A stretch of 64,000 nucleotides of DNA, taken from NCBI GenBank assembly GCA_963800475.1, contig CAWDAZ010000004.1, positions 806,001 to 870,000 on the forward strand, read 5' to 3'. This DNA comes from Palsa-465 sp963800475 (GTDB taxonomy: Bacteria; Actinomycetota; Thermoleophilia; Solirubrobacterales; Solirubrobacteraceae). Of the stretch, positions 1 through 10,170 are shown in pieces. The notes beneath the pieces were generated by a model, which saw nothing but the letters and a program-made list of their open reading frames with translations, made no database searches and was not told where the DNA came from. A program made the position numbers and the translations under genes. Position 1 is the stretch's first letter. Every line of letters starts with the position of its first letter.

Positions 1-135
1 ATCGTGCGCCGCTCGCCCGATCGCCCGGCCGCGGGCGCGGAGCGACCCCAGCGCGTACGCGGCGATATCCAAGAATCCGGCCACCGCGAACGCGAGCGGG
101 CCGGTGAGCAGCCGTCCTGAAAGGGCTGAGAGCAC
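1..135 (-). CDS. Partial membrane-segment protein, unknown
   Basis: The open frame starts at GTG 135 and runs off the left edge, so only the first 45 residues are seen. They contain a hydrophobic stretch (about residues 9-30, LLTGPLAFAVAGFLDIAAYA) followed by an Arg-rich end, suggesting a membrane segment. The start is chosen because a TAGCTT box lies 7 nt upstream (148-143 on the minus strand), the leaderless pattern seen throughout the window. The gene is divergent from tig. No family recognised; real gene likely but not certain. Confidence 0.45.
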   Translation of the reverse strand, partial: MLSALSGRLLTGPLAFAVAGFLDIAAYALGSLRARGRAIGRAAHD

Positions 136-142
136 CCGGGCC

Positions 143-152
143 AAGCTATCGT
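143..152. promoter_or_regulatory. Overlapping divergent -10 boxes, tig and minus-strand gene
   Basis: TATCGT at 147-152 ends 9 nt before the tig ATG. On the other strand TAGCTT (148-143) ends 7 nt before GTG 135. Both genes would be transcribed almost leaderless from one small site. Inferred from sequence only. Confidence 0.4.
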
Positions 153-161
153 CTGCCGCCG

Positions 162-1556
162 ATGTCGAGCGTCAAGACCAGCGTCACGGAGCTCCCCGAG
201 TCGCGTGTCCGGCTGCAGGCCGAGGTCCCCGCCGAGGAAGTCGAGCGCAGCGTCACTGAGGCGGCGCGGCGGCTCGGGCGGCAGATGCGCGTGCCGGGCT
301 TCCGCAAGGGCAAGGTCCCGCCGCCGATCGTGATCCGCAGGCTCGGGCGCGAGGCGGTGCTCGACGAGGCGCTGCGCAACGAGCTTGCCAGCTGGTACAG
401 CGACGCGATCGAGGAGGCGGGAATCGCCCCGGTCGGCCAGCCCGAGCTCGACGTTTCGCAGCTGCCCGCCGAGGGCGAGCCGCTGTCGTTCTCGATCGAG
501 ATCGGCGTGCGCCCGGTCGCGAAGCTCGGCCGCTACAAGGGCCTCGAGGTCGGCCGCCGCGAGCCGCAGGTCGAGGAGTCCCGGATCGACGAGGAGCTCG
601 AGCGCCTCCGCGACCAGTTCGCGACGCTCGAAACGGTCGAGCGGCCGGCGGCCGAGGACGACTTCGTGGTGATCGACTACGTCGGCTCGATCGGCGGCGA
701 GCCGTTCGACGGCGGCGCCGGGCGGGACCAGCTCATCCAGCTGGGATCGGGGAGGCTGATCCCCGGATTCGAGGAGCAGCTGACGGGGGCTTCCGCGGGC
801 GAGGAGCGCGCCGTCGAGGTCACGTTCCCCGACGACTACCAAGCCGAGCAGCTGGCCGGCCGGACCGCGCAGTTCGAGGTCAAGATAAGCGAGGTGAAGT
901 CGAAGCGGCTGCCGGAGCTCGACGACGAGTTCGCCGCCGAGTCGGGCGGCTTCGACACGCTCGCCGAGCTGCGCGAGGACGTGGCGGGACGGCTCCGCGA
1001 GGCCGACCAGCGTTCGGTCGAGAGAGAATTCGAACAGGCCGTGCTCGACGCTACGGTCGAGGAGGCGCAGGTCGACGTTCCGGAGAAGCTCGTCCACGCG
1101 CGCGCACACGAGCTGATCGACGACACGCTGTCGGCGCTCGCGCGCCAGGGGATCTCGAAGGAGGCCTACCTGCAGATCGCCGGCAAGGATGAGGAGTCGC
1201 TCGCGCACGACGCCGAGCCCGAGGCCGCGCAGGCGCTCAAGCGCGAGGCGGTGCTCGCGGCGGTCGTCGAGGCAGCCGGGATCGAGCCGAGCGACGACGA
1301 CGTGCGCGAGGCGCTCGAGCCGAGCGCGGAGCGAACCGGCAGCTCGGTCGACGAGCTGTTCGAGCGGCTTCGTGCCGACGATCGCCTCGAGCGGCTGCGC
1401 CAGGATGTTGCATCCCGCCAGGCGCTCGAGCTGCTGGTCGAGGAGGCCAAACCGATCCCGGTCGAGCAGGCGAAGGCCCGCGAGAAGCTCTGGCAGCCGG
1501 GCAAGGAGAAGGGCGAGGGCCAGGGGGCCGGCCAGCTCTGGACGCCCGGGAGCTGA
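162..1556 (+). CDS. tig: Trigger factor (ribosome-bound chaperone/PPIase)
   Basis: Trigger factor binds the ribosome exit tunnel at L23 and holds nascent chains. The protein has 464 residues (E. coli 432). The ribosome-binding loop GFRKGKVP is at about 46-53. An FKBP-type PPIase domain follows at about 155-245 (DYVGSIGGEPFDGG, LIPGFEEQLTG), then the helical C-terminal chaperone arms. The extra length is a charged, Gly/Gln-rich tail ending in QLWTPGS. The ATG has no clear Shine-Dalgarno sequence but a TATCGT box 9 nt upstream. clpP and clpX follow in the usual order. Assignment is secure. Confidence 0.97.
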   Translation: MSSVKTSVTELPESRVRLQAEVPAEEVERSVTEAARRLGRQMRVPGFRKGKVPPPIVIRRLGREAVLDEALRNELASWYSDAIEEAGIAPVGQPELDVSQLPAEGEPLSFSIEIGVRPVAKLGRYKGLEVGRREPQVEESRIDEELERLRDQFATLETVERPAAEDDFVVIDYVGSIGGEPFDGGAGRDQLIQLGSGRLIPGFEEQLTGASAGEERAVEVTFPDDYQAEQLAGRTAQFEVKISEVKSKRLPELDDEFAAESGGFDTLAELREDVAGRLREADQRSVEREFEQAVLDATVEEAQVDVPEKLVHARAHELIDDTLSALARQGISKEAYLQIAGKDEESLAHDAEPEAAQALKREAVLAAVVEAAGIEPSDDDVREALEPSAERTGSSVDELFERLRADDRLERLRQDVASRQALELLVEEAKPIPVEQAKAREKLWQPGKEKGEGQGAGQLWTPGS

Positions 1557-1584
1557 GCGTTGCGGGCGGCCCGGAGCGCGTTGC

Positions 1585-1590
1585 TACATT
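1585..1590 (+). promoter_or_regulatory. Candidate -10 box for clpP
   Basis: TACATT lies 40 nt upstream of the clpP ATG, leaving room for a short leader with a GAGG Shine-Dalgarno at about 1624-1627. clpP thus looks leadered, unlike tig. No good -35 is seen. Confidence 0.3.
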
Positions 1591-1630
1591 CGGCAGGAAT
1601 CCGCCCGAGGAAGCGAAAGAAGCGAGGACG

Positions 1631-2215
<585 letters not shown>

Positions 2216-2268
2216 GCCACTACCCTTAGTGCCGCGAGCCGCCGGAGGCGACTCCTGGAGAGAGGAAC

Positions 2269-3525
<1,257 letters not shown>

Positions 3526-3578
3526 GTCTAGTCCCTTACGTGCGCGGGAGGCGAAGCTATAGGCTCGCCTCGGCGCGT

Positions 3579-3953
3579 ATGGCCTACGACCTGACGATCG
3601 AGCTCGACAACACGCCTGGCGCGCTGGCTGAGGTGGCCGCCGCGATCAGCGACGCCGGGGTGAACATCGCGGCCGCCACCTGCCTCGGCAACGGCCGGCG
3701 CGCGGAGCTCCACATCCTCGTCCCGCACGCCGAGGCCGCCAGGCACCTGCTGGCGATCTCGCACATCGGCGTAACGCGCGAGCGCGAGGTCGTGGTGGTG
3801 GACGTGGAGGACCGCACCGGGGTGCTCGCGGACCTGACCCGAGAAATCGCGCGCGCGGGCGTGAACCTCGACCTCGTGTACGTCGCCACCAGGAACCGCG
3901 TCGTGTTCGGGGCAACGGACATCGACGCGCTGCGCGCTGCGCTCGCGGCCTAG
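3579..3953 (+). CDS. Tandem ACT-domain protein
   Basis: A stand-alone protein of 124 residues with two ACT-like halves (about 2-60 and 67-124), each with the LDNTPGALAEV / VEDRTGVLADL beta-alpha signature and GVNI/GVNL. ACT domains bind amino acids allosterically; no catalytic domain is attached, so the ligand is unknown. ATG 3579 is chosen because the ACT fold starts there; the frame stays open upstream to 3441 but that part overlaps clpX. A TATAGGCT box lies about 14 nt upstream. Confidence 0.8.
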   Translation: MAYDLTIELDNTPGALAEVAAAISDAGVNIAAATCLGNGRRAELHILVPHAEAARHLLAISHIGVTREREVVVVDVEDRTGVLADLTREIARAGVNLDLVYVATRNRVVFGATDIDALRAALAA

Positions 3954-3974
3954 CGCTCCAGGGCGGCCGACGCG

Positions 3975-4568
3975 CTACCCTCGGGTGACGCCGAGCAGCG
4001 CCGCGTAAACGTCGCGGAGGCGATCGAAGTCACCGCGAAAGCCGCTTGAGGCGTCGGCGTACAGGAACGACTCGCCCATCCGGACGATCGCGTACGCGAG
4101 CACGCCGGGATCGGCGGGCGGCTCGTAGCCTCGCGCGACCTCCGCCTCGATGCTCTCCCGGATCAGCTCGACGACGCGTGGCTCGACGACGCCGTCGGAC
4201 GCGGTCAGCACGCGCTGCGCCGTCTCGCGCTCGTTCTCGAGGAAGGTCCGGAACGCCCGGTCGCCGGCGAGCGCGCGCAGCTGGCGCTCGAACACATCGA
4301 CGAGCCGTCCGCCTCCCCGACCCCGACCCTCGCCGGCAATCGCGCGGAACAGGGGCGTGACGAGCCGGACCATCACCTCGCCGATCACCTCGTCGCGGGA
4401 CCCGCACCATCGGTGCACGGTCGCGCGCGACAGCCCCAGCTCGGAGCAGATCGCCTGCACGTCGATCCGCCGGCCGGCGAGGAACCGCCGTGCGGTGGCG
4501 TCGAGGAACTCGTCCCTGGTGGCCGCGGGTGGGCGGCCCCTGGGGCGGGCGACGGCCGGAGTGGACAC
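3975..4568 (-). CDS. TetR-like transcriptional regulator (QsdR-type)
   Basis: 197-residue DNA-binding protein. The N-terminal part (about 15-60) has a TetR-type helix-turn-helix (VQAICSELGLSRATVHRWCGSRDEVIGEV). The C-terminal ligand domain ends with AYAIVRMGESFLYADA, a motif I associate with QsdR-type TetR regulators. The frame is open to 4802 but that overlaps the next gene; GTG 4568 is chosen because TACCGT lies 7 nt upstream. It reads toward clpX/ACT, convergent with them. Target genes unknown. Confidence 0.75.
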   Translation of the reverse strand: MSTPAVARPRGRPPAATRDEFLDATARRFLAGRRIDVQAICSELGLSRATVHRWCGSRDEVIGEVMVRLVTPLFRAIAGEGRGRGGGRLVDVFERQLRALAGDRAFRTFLENERETAQRVLTASDGVVEPRVVELIRESIEAEVARGYEPPADPGVLAYAIVRMGESFLYADASSGFRGDFDRLRDVYAALLGVTRG

Positions 4569-4591
4569 GGGGAGAACGGTACCCCGGCCGG

Positions 4592-5104
4592 CTATCGGCG
4601 CCGTGCTCGCAACCGCCGGATCACCTCGATCTCCTCGAGATCGATCCGGTCGACGGGCCGGTCGGCGGCGCGCTTCATCGCCTCGAGATCGTCGAGCGAC
4701 GCGATCAGCACCGCCACGCCGTCGAGCGTGACTCGGTCCGCGCGCGCGCGGAGCTCTTTGTAAGAAGGAGCTCCAGGGGGGCTCACCAGCAGGTCGATCC
4801 ATCCGTCGGAGGTGTCGAGCGTCAGCATCGAGGTTCTGCGAAGCGTCCGTGCATCGGGCGCGAACGGGACGTCGTCGGCGACTCCTCGCAGCCGCGCCGC
4901 AAGCTCGACGAGCGTGGCGCCAAGCGCCTCGAGGTTGGCCGGGTCGGTGGCGTAACAGATGTCGAGGTCACGGGTGTTCCGGGCCGACCCGTGCCCGACC
5001 ATCGCGATCCCCCCGACCACCACGAAGTCGACGCCGTGTGCGGCCAGCCGCCGAAGCAGCGCCGTGGGCCGGAACTCAGGCCAGCTCGCCACGGCTCCGT
5101 GCAC
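4592..5104 (-). CDS. Nucleotidyltransferase-fold protein, probable toxin of TA pair
   Basis: 170 residues with the minimal nucleotidyltransferase signature: Gly31-Gly32 (VVVGGIAMVGHG), Asp46-x-Asp48 (TRDLDI) and a third Asp in DGWIDLLV. The family includes AbiEii/MenT-like toxins that add nucleotides to tRNAs, and minimal nucleotidyltransferases in resistance and TA systems. The gene begins inside the end of an XRE-type regulator gene (29-bp overlap), the usual antitoxin-toxin arrangement. Toxicity is inferred; a non-toxic nucleotidyltransferase is possible. Confidence 0.65.
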   Translation of the reverse strand: MHGAVASWPEFRPTALLRRLAAHGVDFVVVGGIAMVGHGSARNTRDLDICYATDPANLEALGATLVELAARLRGVADDVPFAPDARTLRRTSMLTLDTSDGWIDLLVSPPGAPSYKELRARADRVTLDGVAVLIASLDDLEAMKRAADRPVDRIDLEEIEVIRRLRARRR

Positions 5105-5417
5105 CGGCGAGCGCGAGCTCGCGCACGTCCGCGTAGCTGCGCTCCAAGCTCTTGATCCGCTCGCCGGGCGGCATCCGCAGCATGCCCGCGACCAACGTCT
5201 CGTCGATGCTCGACCGCCGCGGTCGCGACGCGAGCGTCAGTTCCTCGCCGCACGCCGAAAGTGCTCGCTGCAGCGTGTCCACCCGGGGGCTCGACGCGTC
5301 GTGCTCGAGGCGTGCGATCGCCGACTGCGAGGTGCCGAGCCGGCTTGCGAGCGCCTGCTGAGTCAGTCCGGCGCGGCGGCGGGCATCGCGGACCAGGTTG
5401 CCGGGTGTAGATGGCAT
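5076..5417 (-). CDS. XRE-family HTH regulator, probable antitoxin
   Basis: 113 residues. A Cro/C1-type helix-turn-helix occupies about 6-60 (LVRDARRRAGLTQQALASRLGTSQSAIARLEHDASSPRVDTLQRAL). A short C-terminal tail (SIDETLVAGMLRMPPGERIKSLERSYADVREL) resembles tails of regulators paired with nucleotidyltransferase genes. It overlaps the downstream nucleotidyltransferase by 29 bp and is divergent from valS. An 18-bp AT-rich near-palindrome in the shared upstream region (5459-5476) may be its operator. Confidence 0.75.
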   Translation of the reverse strand: MPSTPGNLVRDARRRAGLTQQALASRLGTSQSAIARLEHDASSPRVDTLQRALSACGEELTLASRPRRSSIDETLVAGMLRMPPGERIKSLERSYADVRELALAGARSRGELA

Positions 5418-5458
5418 GGTCGGCCGGTTCTTATCTCAGGAAAGTCATTACTGGACCA

Positions 5459-5476
5459 ATATAGCATTTGCGATAT
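5459..5476. promoter_or_regulatory. AT-rich near-palindrome, candidate XRE operator
   Basis: ATATAGCATTTGCGATAT matches its reverse complement at 14 of 18 positions and is strikingly AT-rich here. It lies between the XRE gene and valS and covers the -35 position relative to the valS TAGACT box. Confidence 0.4.
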
Positions 5477-5491
5477 ACGGCCCGATCTTCT

Positions 5492-5497
5492 TAGACT
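5492..5497 (+). promoter_or_regulatory. -10 box of valS
   Basis: TAGACT, 10 nt before the valS ATG; leaderless or near-leaderless transcript predicted. No T-box leader fits in the 90 bp available. Confidence 0.4.
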
Positions 5498-5507
5498 GAT
5501 CGGTCCG

Positions 5508-8093
5508 ATGTCCGACCTCGAAGCCAAGACCCGCTACGACCCCGCCGAGGTTGAGCCGCGGATCGTCCGGCGGTGGCTCGAGTCGGGGCTCTTCCATCCG
5601 GAGGCGGAGGGCACGCCGGAGGAGAACTACTCGATCGCGATTCCGCCGCCGAACGTGACCGGCGTGCTGCACATGGGCCACGCGCTCAACAACTCCGTCC
5701 AGGACGTGCTCGTTCGCCACCACCGGATGTCGGGGCGGCGGACGAAGTGGATCCTCGGCACCGACCACGCCGGGATCGCCACCCAGACCCAGGTCGAGCG
5801 TGCGCTCCTCGCGGACGGGACGAGCCGGGAACAGGTCGGCCGCGAGCGGTTCGTGGAACGGGTCTGGGAGTGGCGCGAGCAGTACGGCGGCTCGATCATC
5901 GAGCAGCTCAAGCGGCTCGGCGCGTCGTGCGATTACGACGAGGAGCGTTTCACGCTCGACGAGAGCTACGCGCGGGCGGTGCTCGATGTGTTCGTGGCGC
6001 TGTACCGCAAGGGCTACATCTACCGTGACCGCTACCTCGTCAACTGGGACCCGGGCAGTCGCTCGGCGATCTCGGACCTCGAGGTCGAGGATCGCGAGGG
6101 AGTCGAGGACACCCTTTACTACATCGATTACCCGCTCGCGTCGGGGGACGGGTCGGTCACGGTCGCGACGGTCCGGCCGGAGACGATGCTCGCCGACACC
6201 GCGGTGGCGGTCAACCCGGGCGACGAGCGCTATCGCGATCTGGTCGGTCAGACCGCGATCCTGCCGCTCGTCGGGCGCGAGCTGCCGATCATCGCCGACG
6301 AGTACGTGAAGCCCGAGTTCGGGACCGGGGCGCTCAAGATCACCCCGGGCCACGACCCCAACGACTTCGAAATCGGCGGCCGGCACGGACTCGAGCAGAT
6401 CTCGGTGATCGGCGAGGACGGGCGGATCACAAACGCCGCGCCGGAGCGCTTCCGCGGGATGACGGTCGAGGAAGCGCAGCGCGCGGTGGTCGAGGAGCTG
6501 GACGGCAACGGGCTGATCTCGAAGACCGAGCCGTACCTCCACACCGTGCCCCACTCGCAGCGCTCGGGCGAGCGGATCGAGCCGCTGATCTCGCTGCAGT
6601 GGTTCATGGCGATGGACGAGCTGGCGAAGCCGGCGATCGAGGCGGTTCGCGCCGAGCGGATCCGGTTTCACCCCGACAACTACACCCGCGTGTACATGAG
6701 CTGGATGGAGAACATCCGCCCGTGGGTGATCTCGAGGCAGCTGTGGTGGGGTCACCAGATTCCCGTCTGGTACCGCGGCGAGGAGGTGTACGCGGGTACC
6801 TCGGCGCCGGAGGGCGAGGGCTGGGAGCGCGACCCCGACGTGCTCGACACGTGGTTCTCGAGCGCGCTGTGGCCGTTCGCGACGCTCGGCTGGCCCGACG
6901 CAAACCCGCAGCTTCGGTCGTTCTATCCGACCGATGACCTGGTGACCGGCCGCGACATCATCTTCCTGTGGGTCGCGCGGATGATCATGATGGGGCTCGA
7001 GTTCACCGAGCAGATCCCGTTCTCGGACGTGTACGTGCACTCGATCATCCAGGCGCCGGACGGGCGGCGGATGTCGAAGTCGCTCGGCACGGGAATCGAC
7101 CCGATGGACCTGATCAACGGCGGGCCGAGGCCGCCCGTGTTCGCCGAAGGCGGCGAGTTCCCGGCATACGGAGCGGACGCCGTCCGCTGGGGGCTGCTGG
7201 CAATGTCCTCGGGCCAGGACGTGAAGTTCTCCGAGGACAAGCTGGCCCAGGGGCTGCAGCTCACCAACAAGCTCTGGAACGCCGCCCGGCTGATCCTGCT
7301 CGGAGTCGGGCCCGACGCGCGCGCGGCGGTTCGACCGGCCGCGGTCGAGGACCGCTGGATCCTGTCGCGGCTGCAGCGTGCCCGCGAGCACGTCGCCGGG
7401 CGAATCGAGCGCTACGACTTCGCGCACGCCGCGCTCGCGCTGTACGACTTCGTGTACGGCGAGCTGTGCGACTGGTATCTCGAGCTGGTCAAGCCGAGGC
7501 TCCGCGCCGGCGAGCCCGAGGTCGCCGCGACGCTTCTGCACCTGCTGGCCTCGACGCTCGCGCTTGCGCACCCAATCATCCCGTTCGTCACCGAGGAGAT
7601 CTACGGGTACCTGCCAGGGGCGGACGGTCTGCTCGCCGGCGGCGTGCGGCTCGAGCCCGCGCCGGTCGACCAGCGCGCCGAGAGCGCCGTCAGCCGCGTG
7701 ATCGAGGCGGTCCAGGCGCTGCGCGCGTGGCGTGACTTCTCCGAGGTGCGGGCCGGGGCCGTCGTCCCAGCACGGCTCGACGCCAGCGGCTACGAGGAGA
7801 CCGGGGAGCACCTCGCGCGGCTCGCGCGGCTGTCGTTCTCAATGGACGGGGGAGACCCGGTCGCGAGCGTGCCCGTCCCGGGCGGCGTCGTCGAGATCCT
7901 CGCCAGCGACGAGGTCGATACCGGCGCCGCCGAGCGCAAGCGCGCCGCGCGGCGCGCGAAGCTGGAGGCGGAGATCGAGCAGCTCGAGCGCAAGCTGGCC
8001 AACGAGGGATTCGTCCAGAAGGCTCCGCGCGAAGTTGTCGCCAAGGCGCGCTCCGAGCTAAAGCAGCTGCGGGCCGAGCTGGAGGCGCTGTGA
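5508..8093 (+). CDS. valS: Valine--tRNA ligase
   Basis: Class I synthetase charging tRNA-Val. 861 residues. HMGH is at 55-58 in PPPNVTGVLHMGH and the KMSKS-equivalent is R-MSKS at 521-525 (Arg in place of the first Lys). The CP1 editing domain carries TVRPETMLADTAVAV and GHDPNDFEIG. The C-terminus is the ValRS-specific coiled coil (AKLEAEIEQLERKLANEGFVQKAP). The frame is open far upstream, but ATG 5508 fits the family N-terminus and the TAGACT box. It overlaps folC by GTGA. Confidence 0.97.
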   Translation: MSDLEAKTRYDPAEVEPRIVRRWLESGLFHPEAEGTPEENYSIAIPPPNVTGVLHMGHALNNSVQDVLVRHHRMSGRRTKWILGTDHAGIATQTQVERALLADGTSREQVGRERFVERVWEWREQYGGSIIEQLKRLGASCDYDEERFTLDESYARAVLDVFVALYRKGYIYRDRYLVNWDPGSRSAISDLEVEDREGVEDTLYYIDYPLASGDGSVTVATVRPETMLADTAVAVNPGDERYRDLVGQTAILPLVGRELPIIADEYVKPEFGTGALKITPGHDPNDFEIGGRHGLEQISVIGEDGRITNAAPERFRGMTVEEAQRAVVEELDGNGLISKTEPYLHTVPHSQRSGERIEPLISLQWFMAMDELAKPAIEAVRAERIRFHPDNYTRVYMSWMENIRPWVISRQLWWGHQIPVWYRGEEVYAGTSAPEGEGWERDPDVLDTWFSSALWPFATLGWPDANPQLRSFYPTDDLVTGRDIIFLWVARMIMMGLEFTEQIPFSDVYVHSIIQAPDGRRMSKSLGTGIDPMDLINGGPRPPVFAEGGEFPAYGADAVRWGLLAMSSGQDVKFSEDKLAQGLQLTNKLWNAARLILLGVGPDARAAVRPAAVEDRWILSRLQRAREHVAGRIERYDFAHAALALYDFVYGELCDWYLELVKPRLRAGEPEVAATLLHLLASTLALAHPIIPFVTEEIYGYLPGADGLLAGGVRLEPAPVDQRAESAVSRVIEAVQALRAWRDFSEVRAGAVVPARLDASGYEETGEHLARLARLSFSMDGGDPVASVPVPGGVVEILASDEVDTGAAERKRAARRAKLEAEIEQLERKLANEGFVQKAPREVVAKARSELKQLRAELEAL

Positions 8094-9349
8094 ACCGCGA
8101 GCAGGCCGAGCAGTACATCCTCGCCCGGGAGCTGTTCGGGATGCGGTTCGGGCTCGACCGGATGCTGCGGCTGATGACCGCGCTCGAGCATCCCGAGCGC
8201 CGCTTCGACTCGATCCACGTGGTGGGGACGAACGGCAAGTCCTCGACGACACGCATGATTGCGGAGATTCTGCGCCTGCACGGAGTCCGTGCAGGCGCGT
8301 TCCTCTCCCCGCACCTCGTCTCGTTCGGGGAGCGGATTCGGGTCCAGGACCGTGACCTTGCGGAGACCGAATTTGCGGCCGCGATCCAGCGCGCCGCGCA
8401 CGCGGCCGAGCTCGTCGACCGCTCGCTCGGCGACGGCGAGCGCGTGACCCAGTTCGAGCTCCTGAGCGCGGCCGCGTACGCCGAGCTCGCGCGGCAGCGG
8501 GTCGAGGTGGGGGTGATCGAGGCAGGCCTCGGAGGCCGGTACGACGCGACCAACGTGATCCCGTCGAAGGTCCAGGTGCTCACCAGCGTCGGGCTCGAGC
8601 ACACTCGCTGGCTCGGGCCGACGATCACCGACATCGCGGCCGAGAAGCTCGCGGTCGTCCAGGAGGGCGGGACGCTCGTGCTCGGCCCCGGGCTGCACCC
8701 GGACGCGGCCGCCGTGGCCGAGTCGGTTGCGGCCGCGAGGGGTGTGCGGATCGTTCGTGCCGAGTCCGATCCCGGCGTCGAGGTCGGTGCGCTCGGAGCG
8801 TTCCAGCGCGTCAACTTCTCGGTTGCGCTGAAGGCCGCGGAGGCATATCTGGTAGAGCTCGATCCGGAGGCGGTGCGGCGCGCCGCCGCCGAGGTCCGCG
8901 TCCCCGGCCGGCTCCAGGTGCTCGGCGACCGCCCGCTGACGCTCCTCGACGGGGCCCACAACCCGGACGGGATGCGCGCGCTCGCCTTCTCGCTGCGCGA
9001 GATCCTCGACGCGCGCGGTCGGCGCGGGCTCGTGGCCGCTGTGTCGATCCTCGACGACAAGGACGCGGCGGGTATGCTCGCGGCGCTGCTCCCGCTGTGC
9101 GAGGCGCTCGTGCTGACCAAGACTCAAAACCCGCGGGCTCTTCCGCCCCCGACGCTCCGGTCGCTCGCGAGCCAGCTCGGCGGTCCCGACGGCCAGGTCG
9201 TCGCGGAGCCGGCAGCCGCGCTCGAGCGCGCGCGGGAGCTCGCGGTCGAGCGGCACGGACCGGATGGAGTCGCGCTCGCGACGGGATCGATCTACCTGAT
9301 CGCGGACCTCCTGCGCCCGGCGGGAGCGAGCCGCGCCTCGGTGCTGTGA
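8090..9349 (+). CDS. folC: Folylpolyglutamate synthase/dihydrofolate synthase
   Basis: ATP-dependent Mur-ligase-family enzyme that adds glutamate to folates (and pteroate to make dihydrofolate in bifunctional forms). 419 residues. The P-loop GTNGKSS is at 46-52; LDGAHNPDGM marks the C-terminal domain. GTG 8090 overlaps the valS stop by 4 nt, so translation is probably coupled. The valS-folC order is common in bacteria. Whether it has both activities cannot be told from sequence. Confidence 0.93.
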   Translation: MNREQAEQYILARELFGMRFGLDRMLRLMTALEHPERRFDSIHVVGTNGKSSTTRMIAEILRLHGVRAGAFLSPHLVSFGERIRVQDRDLAETEFAAAIQRAAHAAELVDRSLGDGERVTQFELLSAAAYAELARQRVEVGVIEAGLGGRYDATNVIPSKVQVLTSVGLEHTRWLGPTITDIAAEKLAVVQEGGTLVLGPGLHPDAAAVAESVAAARGVRIVRAESDPGVEVGALGAFQRVNFSVALKAAEAYLVELDPEAVRRAAAEVRVPGRLQVLGDRPLTLLDGAHNPDGMRALAFSLREILDARGRRGLVAAVSILDDKDAAGMLAALLPLCEALVLTKTQNPRALPPPTLRSLASQLGGPDGQVVAEPAAALERARELAVERHGPDGVALATGSIYLIADLLRPAGASRASVL

Positions 9350-9468
9350 ACGACCAGGACGAGCAGCCGAGCTTCCTCACGATGATCGGCCTCGTCGCGC
9401 TGATCGTGGCGGTTGTGATCCTCGTGTTCTTTGGGATCGGGTACCTATTCGGCCGCGTTTTCCTGTGA
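9346..9468 (+). CDS. Small single-pass membrane protein
   Basis: A 40-residue ORF starting at GTG 9346, overlapping the folC stop by GTGA. After a short charged head (NDQDEQPSF) almost all of it is one hydrophobic helix (LTMIGLVALIVAVVILVFFGIGYLFGRVFL). The overlap and the clear membrane segment argue that it is real and translated from the valS-folC mRNA. Family and function are unknown. Confidence 0.6.
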   Translation: MNDQDEQPSFLTMIGLVALIVAVVILVFFGIGYLFGRVFL

Positions 9469-9543
9469 ACGCAGGTGCGCGCACGGCGACGCCGAACAAA
9501 GACGGACACGTGCCGACCCGCACGCACTGACACCTGACCCCAC

Positions 9544-9549
9544 TAAACT
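9544..9549 (+). promoter_or_regulatory. -10 box of zinc-ribbon membrane gene
   Basis: TAAACT, 9 nt before ATG 9559; leaderless pattern. Confidence 0.4.
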
Positions 9550-9558
9550 CGCCCCGTC

Positions 9559-10146
9559 ATGCTCGCGCAGGCCGTCTTCGGCATCAGCAACAGCGGCGTC
9601 AATCTCGCGATCGACCTGCTGATCCTGTTCCTGGTTGTGGTGTGGCTGGCGCTCGTCTACTGGACGTACGCGGACGCTCGGCGCCGGATCTCCGATCCGA
9701 TGCTGATCGGATGCGCGACCGCCGCGTCGCTGTTCCCGTTCGTCGGCACGCTCGTGTACATGATCGTAAGGCCGCCCGAGTACCTCGACGACGTGCGCGA
9801 GCGCGAGCTCGAGATCCAGGCGGCCGAGGCGAGGCTCGCGGAGCTCGGTTACCACCTCTGCCCGCACTGCGACTTCGAGGTCGAGAAGGACTTCCTGCGC
9901 TGTCCCAACTGCATGCGCAAGCTGAAGGACCCGTGCCCGGTGTGCAGCAAGCCGCTGGATCCGAACTGGAAGATCTGCCCGTTTTGCGAGGCCGAGGTGG
10001 GGGCGCCGCCGCCGCCGCAGCGGCGCACGCGCCGCCGGCGCGAGACAAGCTCTGAGCGCCCGGCCTCGGGCGCCAGCGAACGGCCCGTCGCCGGGCTCGC
10101 CGAGAGCCCGGTCGCGCCCGCCGAGCGCGGCAGACCCTCCTCCTAG
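9559..10146 (+). CDS. Membrane protein with double zinc ribbon
   Basis: 195 residues. Two hydrophobic segments (about 13-36 and 47-70) are followed by a soluble part with four CxxC knuckles (CPHC, CPNC, CPVC, CPFC at about 98-146), a double zinc-ribbon arrangement. The last 45 residues are Arg/Pro/Ser-rich and probably disordered. Such proteins are common in Actinobacteria but have no assigned role. It precedes ndk by 24 bp and may share its transcript. Confidence 0.7.
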   Translation: MLAQAVFGISNSGVNLAIDLLILFLVVVWLALVYWTYADARRRISDPMLIGCATAASLFPFVGTLVYMIVRPPEYLDDVRERELEIQAAEARLAELGYHLCPHCDFEVEKDFLRCPNCMRKLKDPCPVCSKPLDPNWKICPFCEAEVGAPPPPQRRTRRRRETSSERPASGASERPVAGLAESPVAPAERGRPSS

Positions 10147-10170
10147 ACCCTCCCGAAAGGACCGCTGCAC

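Noticed and set aside
4413..5155. Plus-strand frames over the TetR/nucleotidyltransferase/XRE genes
   Set aside because: No domain signature; composition typical of antisense shadows, while the minus-strand genes show clear motifs.
5418..5507. Possible T-box leader before valS
   Set aside because: Only 90 bp separate valS from the divergent XRE gene, with no specifier or antiterminator pattern, and a -10 box lies 10 nt before the ATG.
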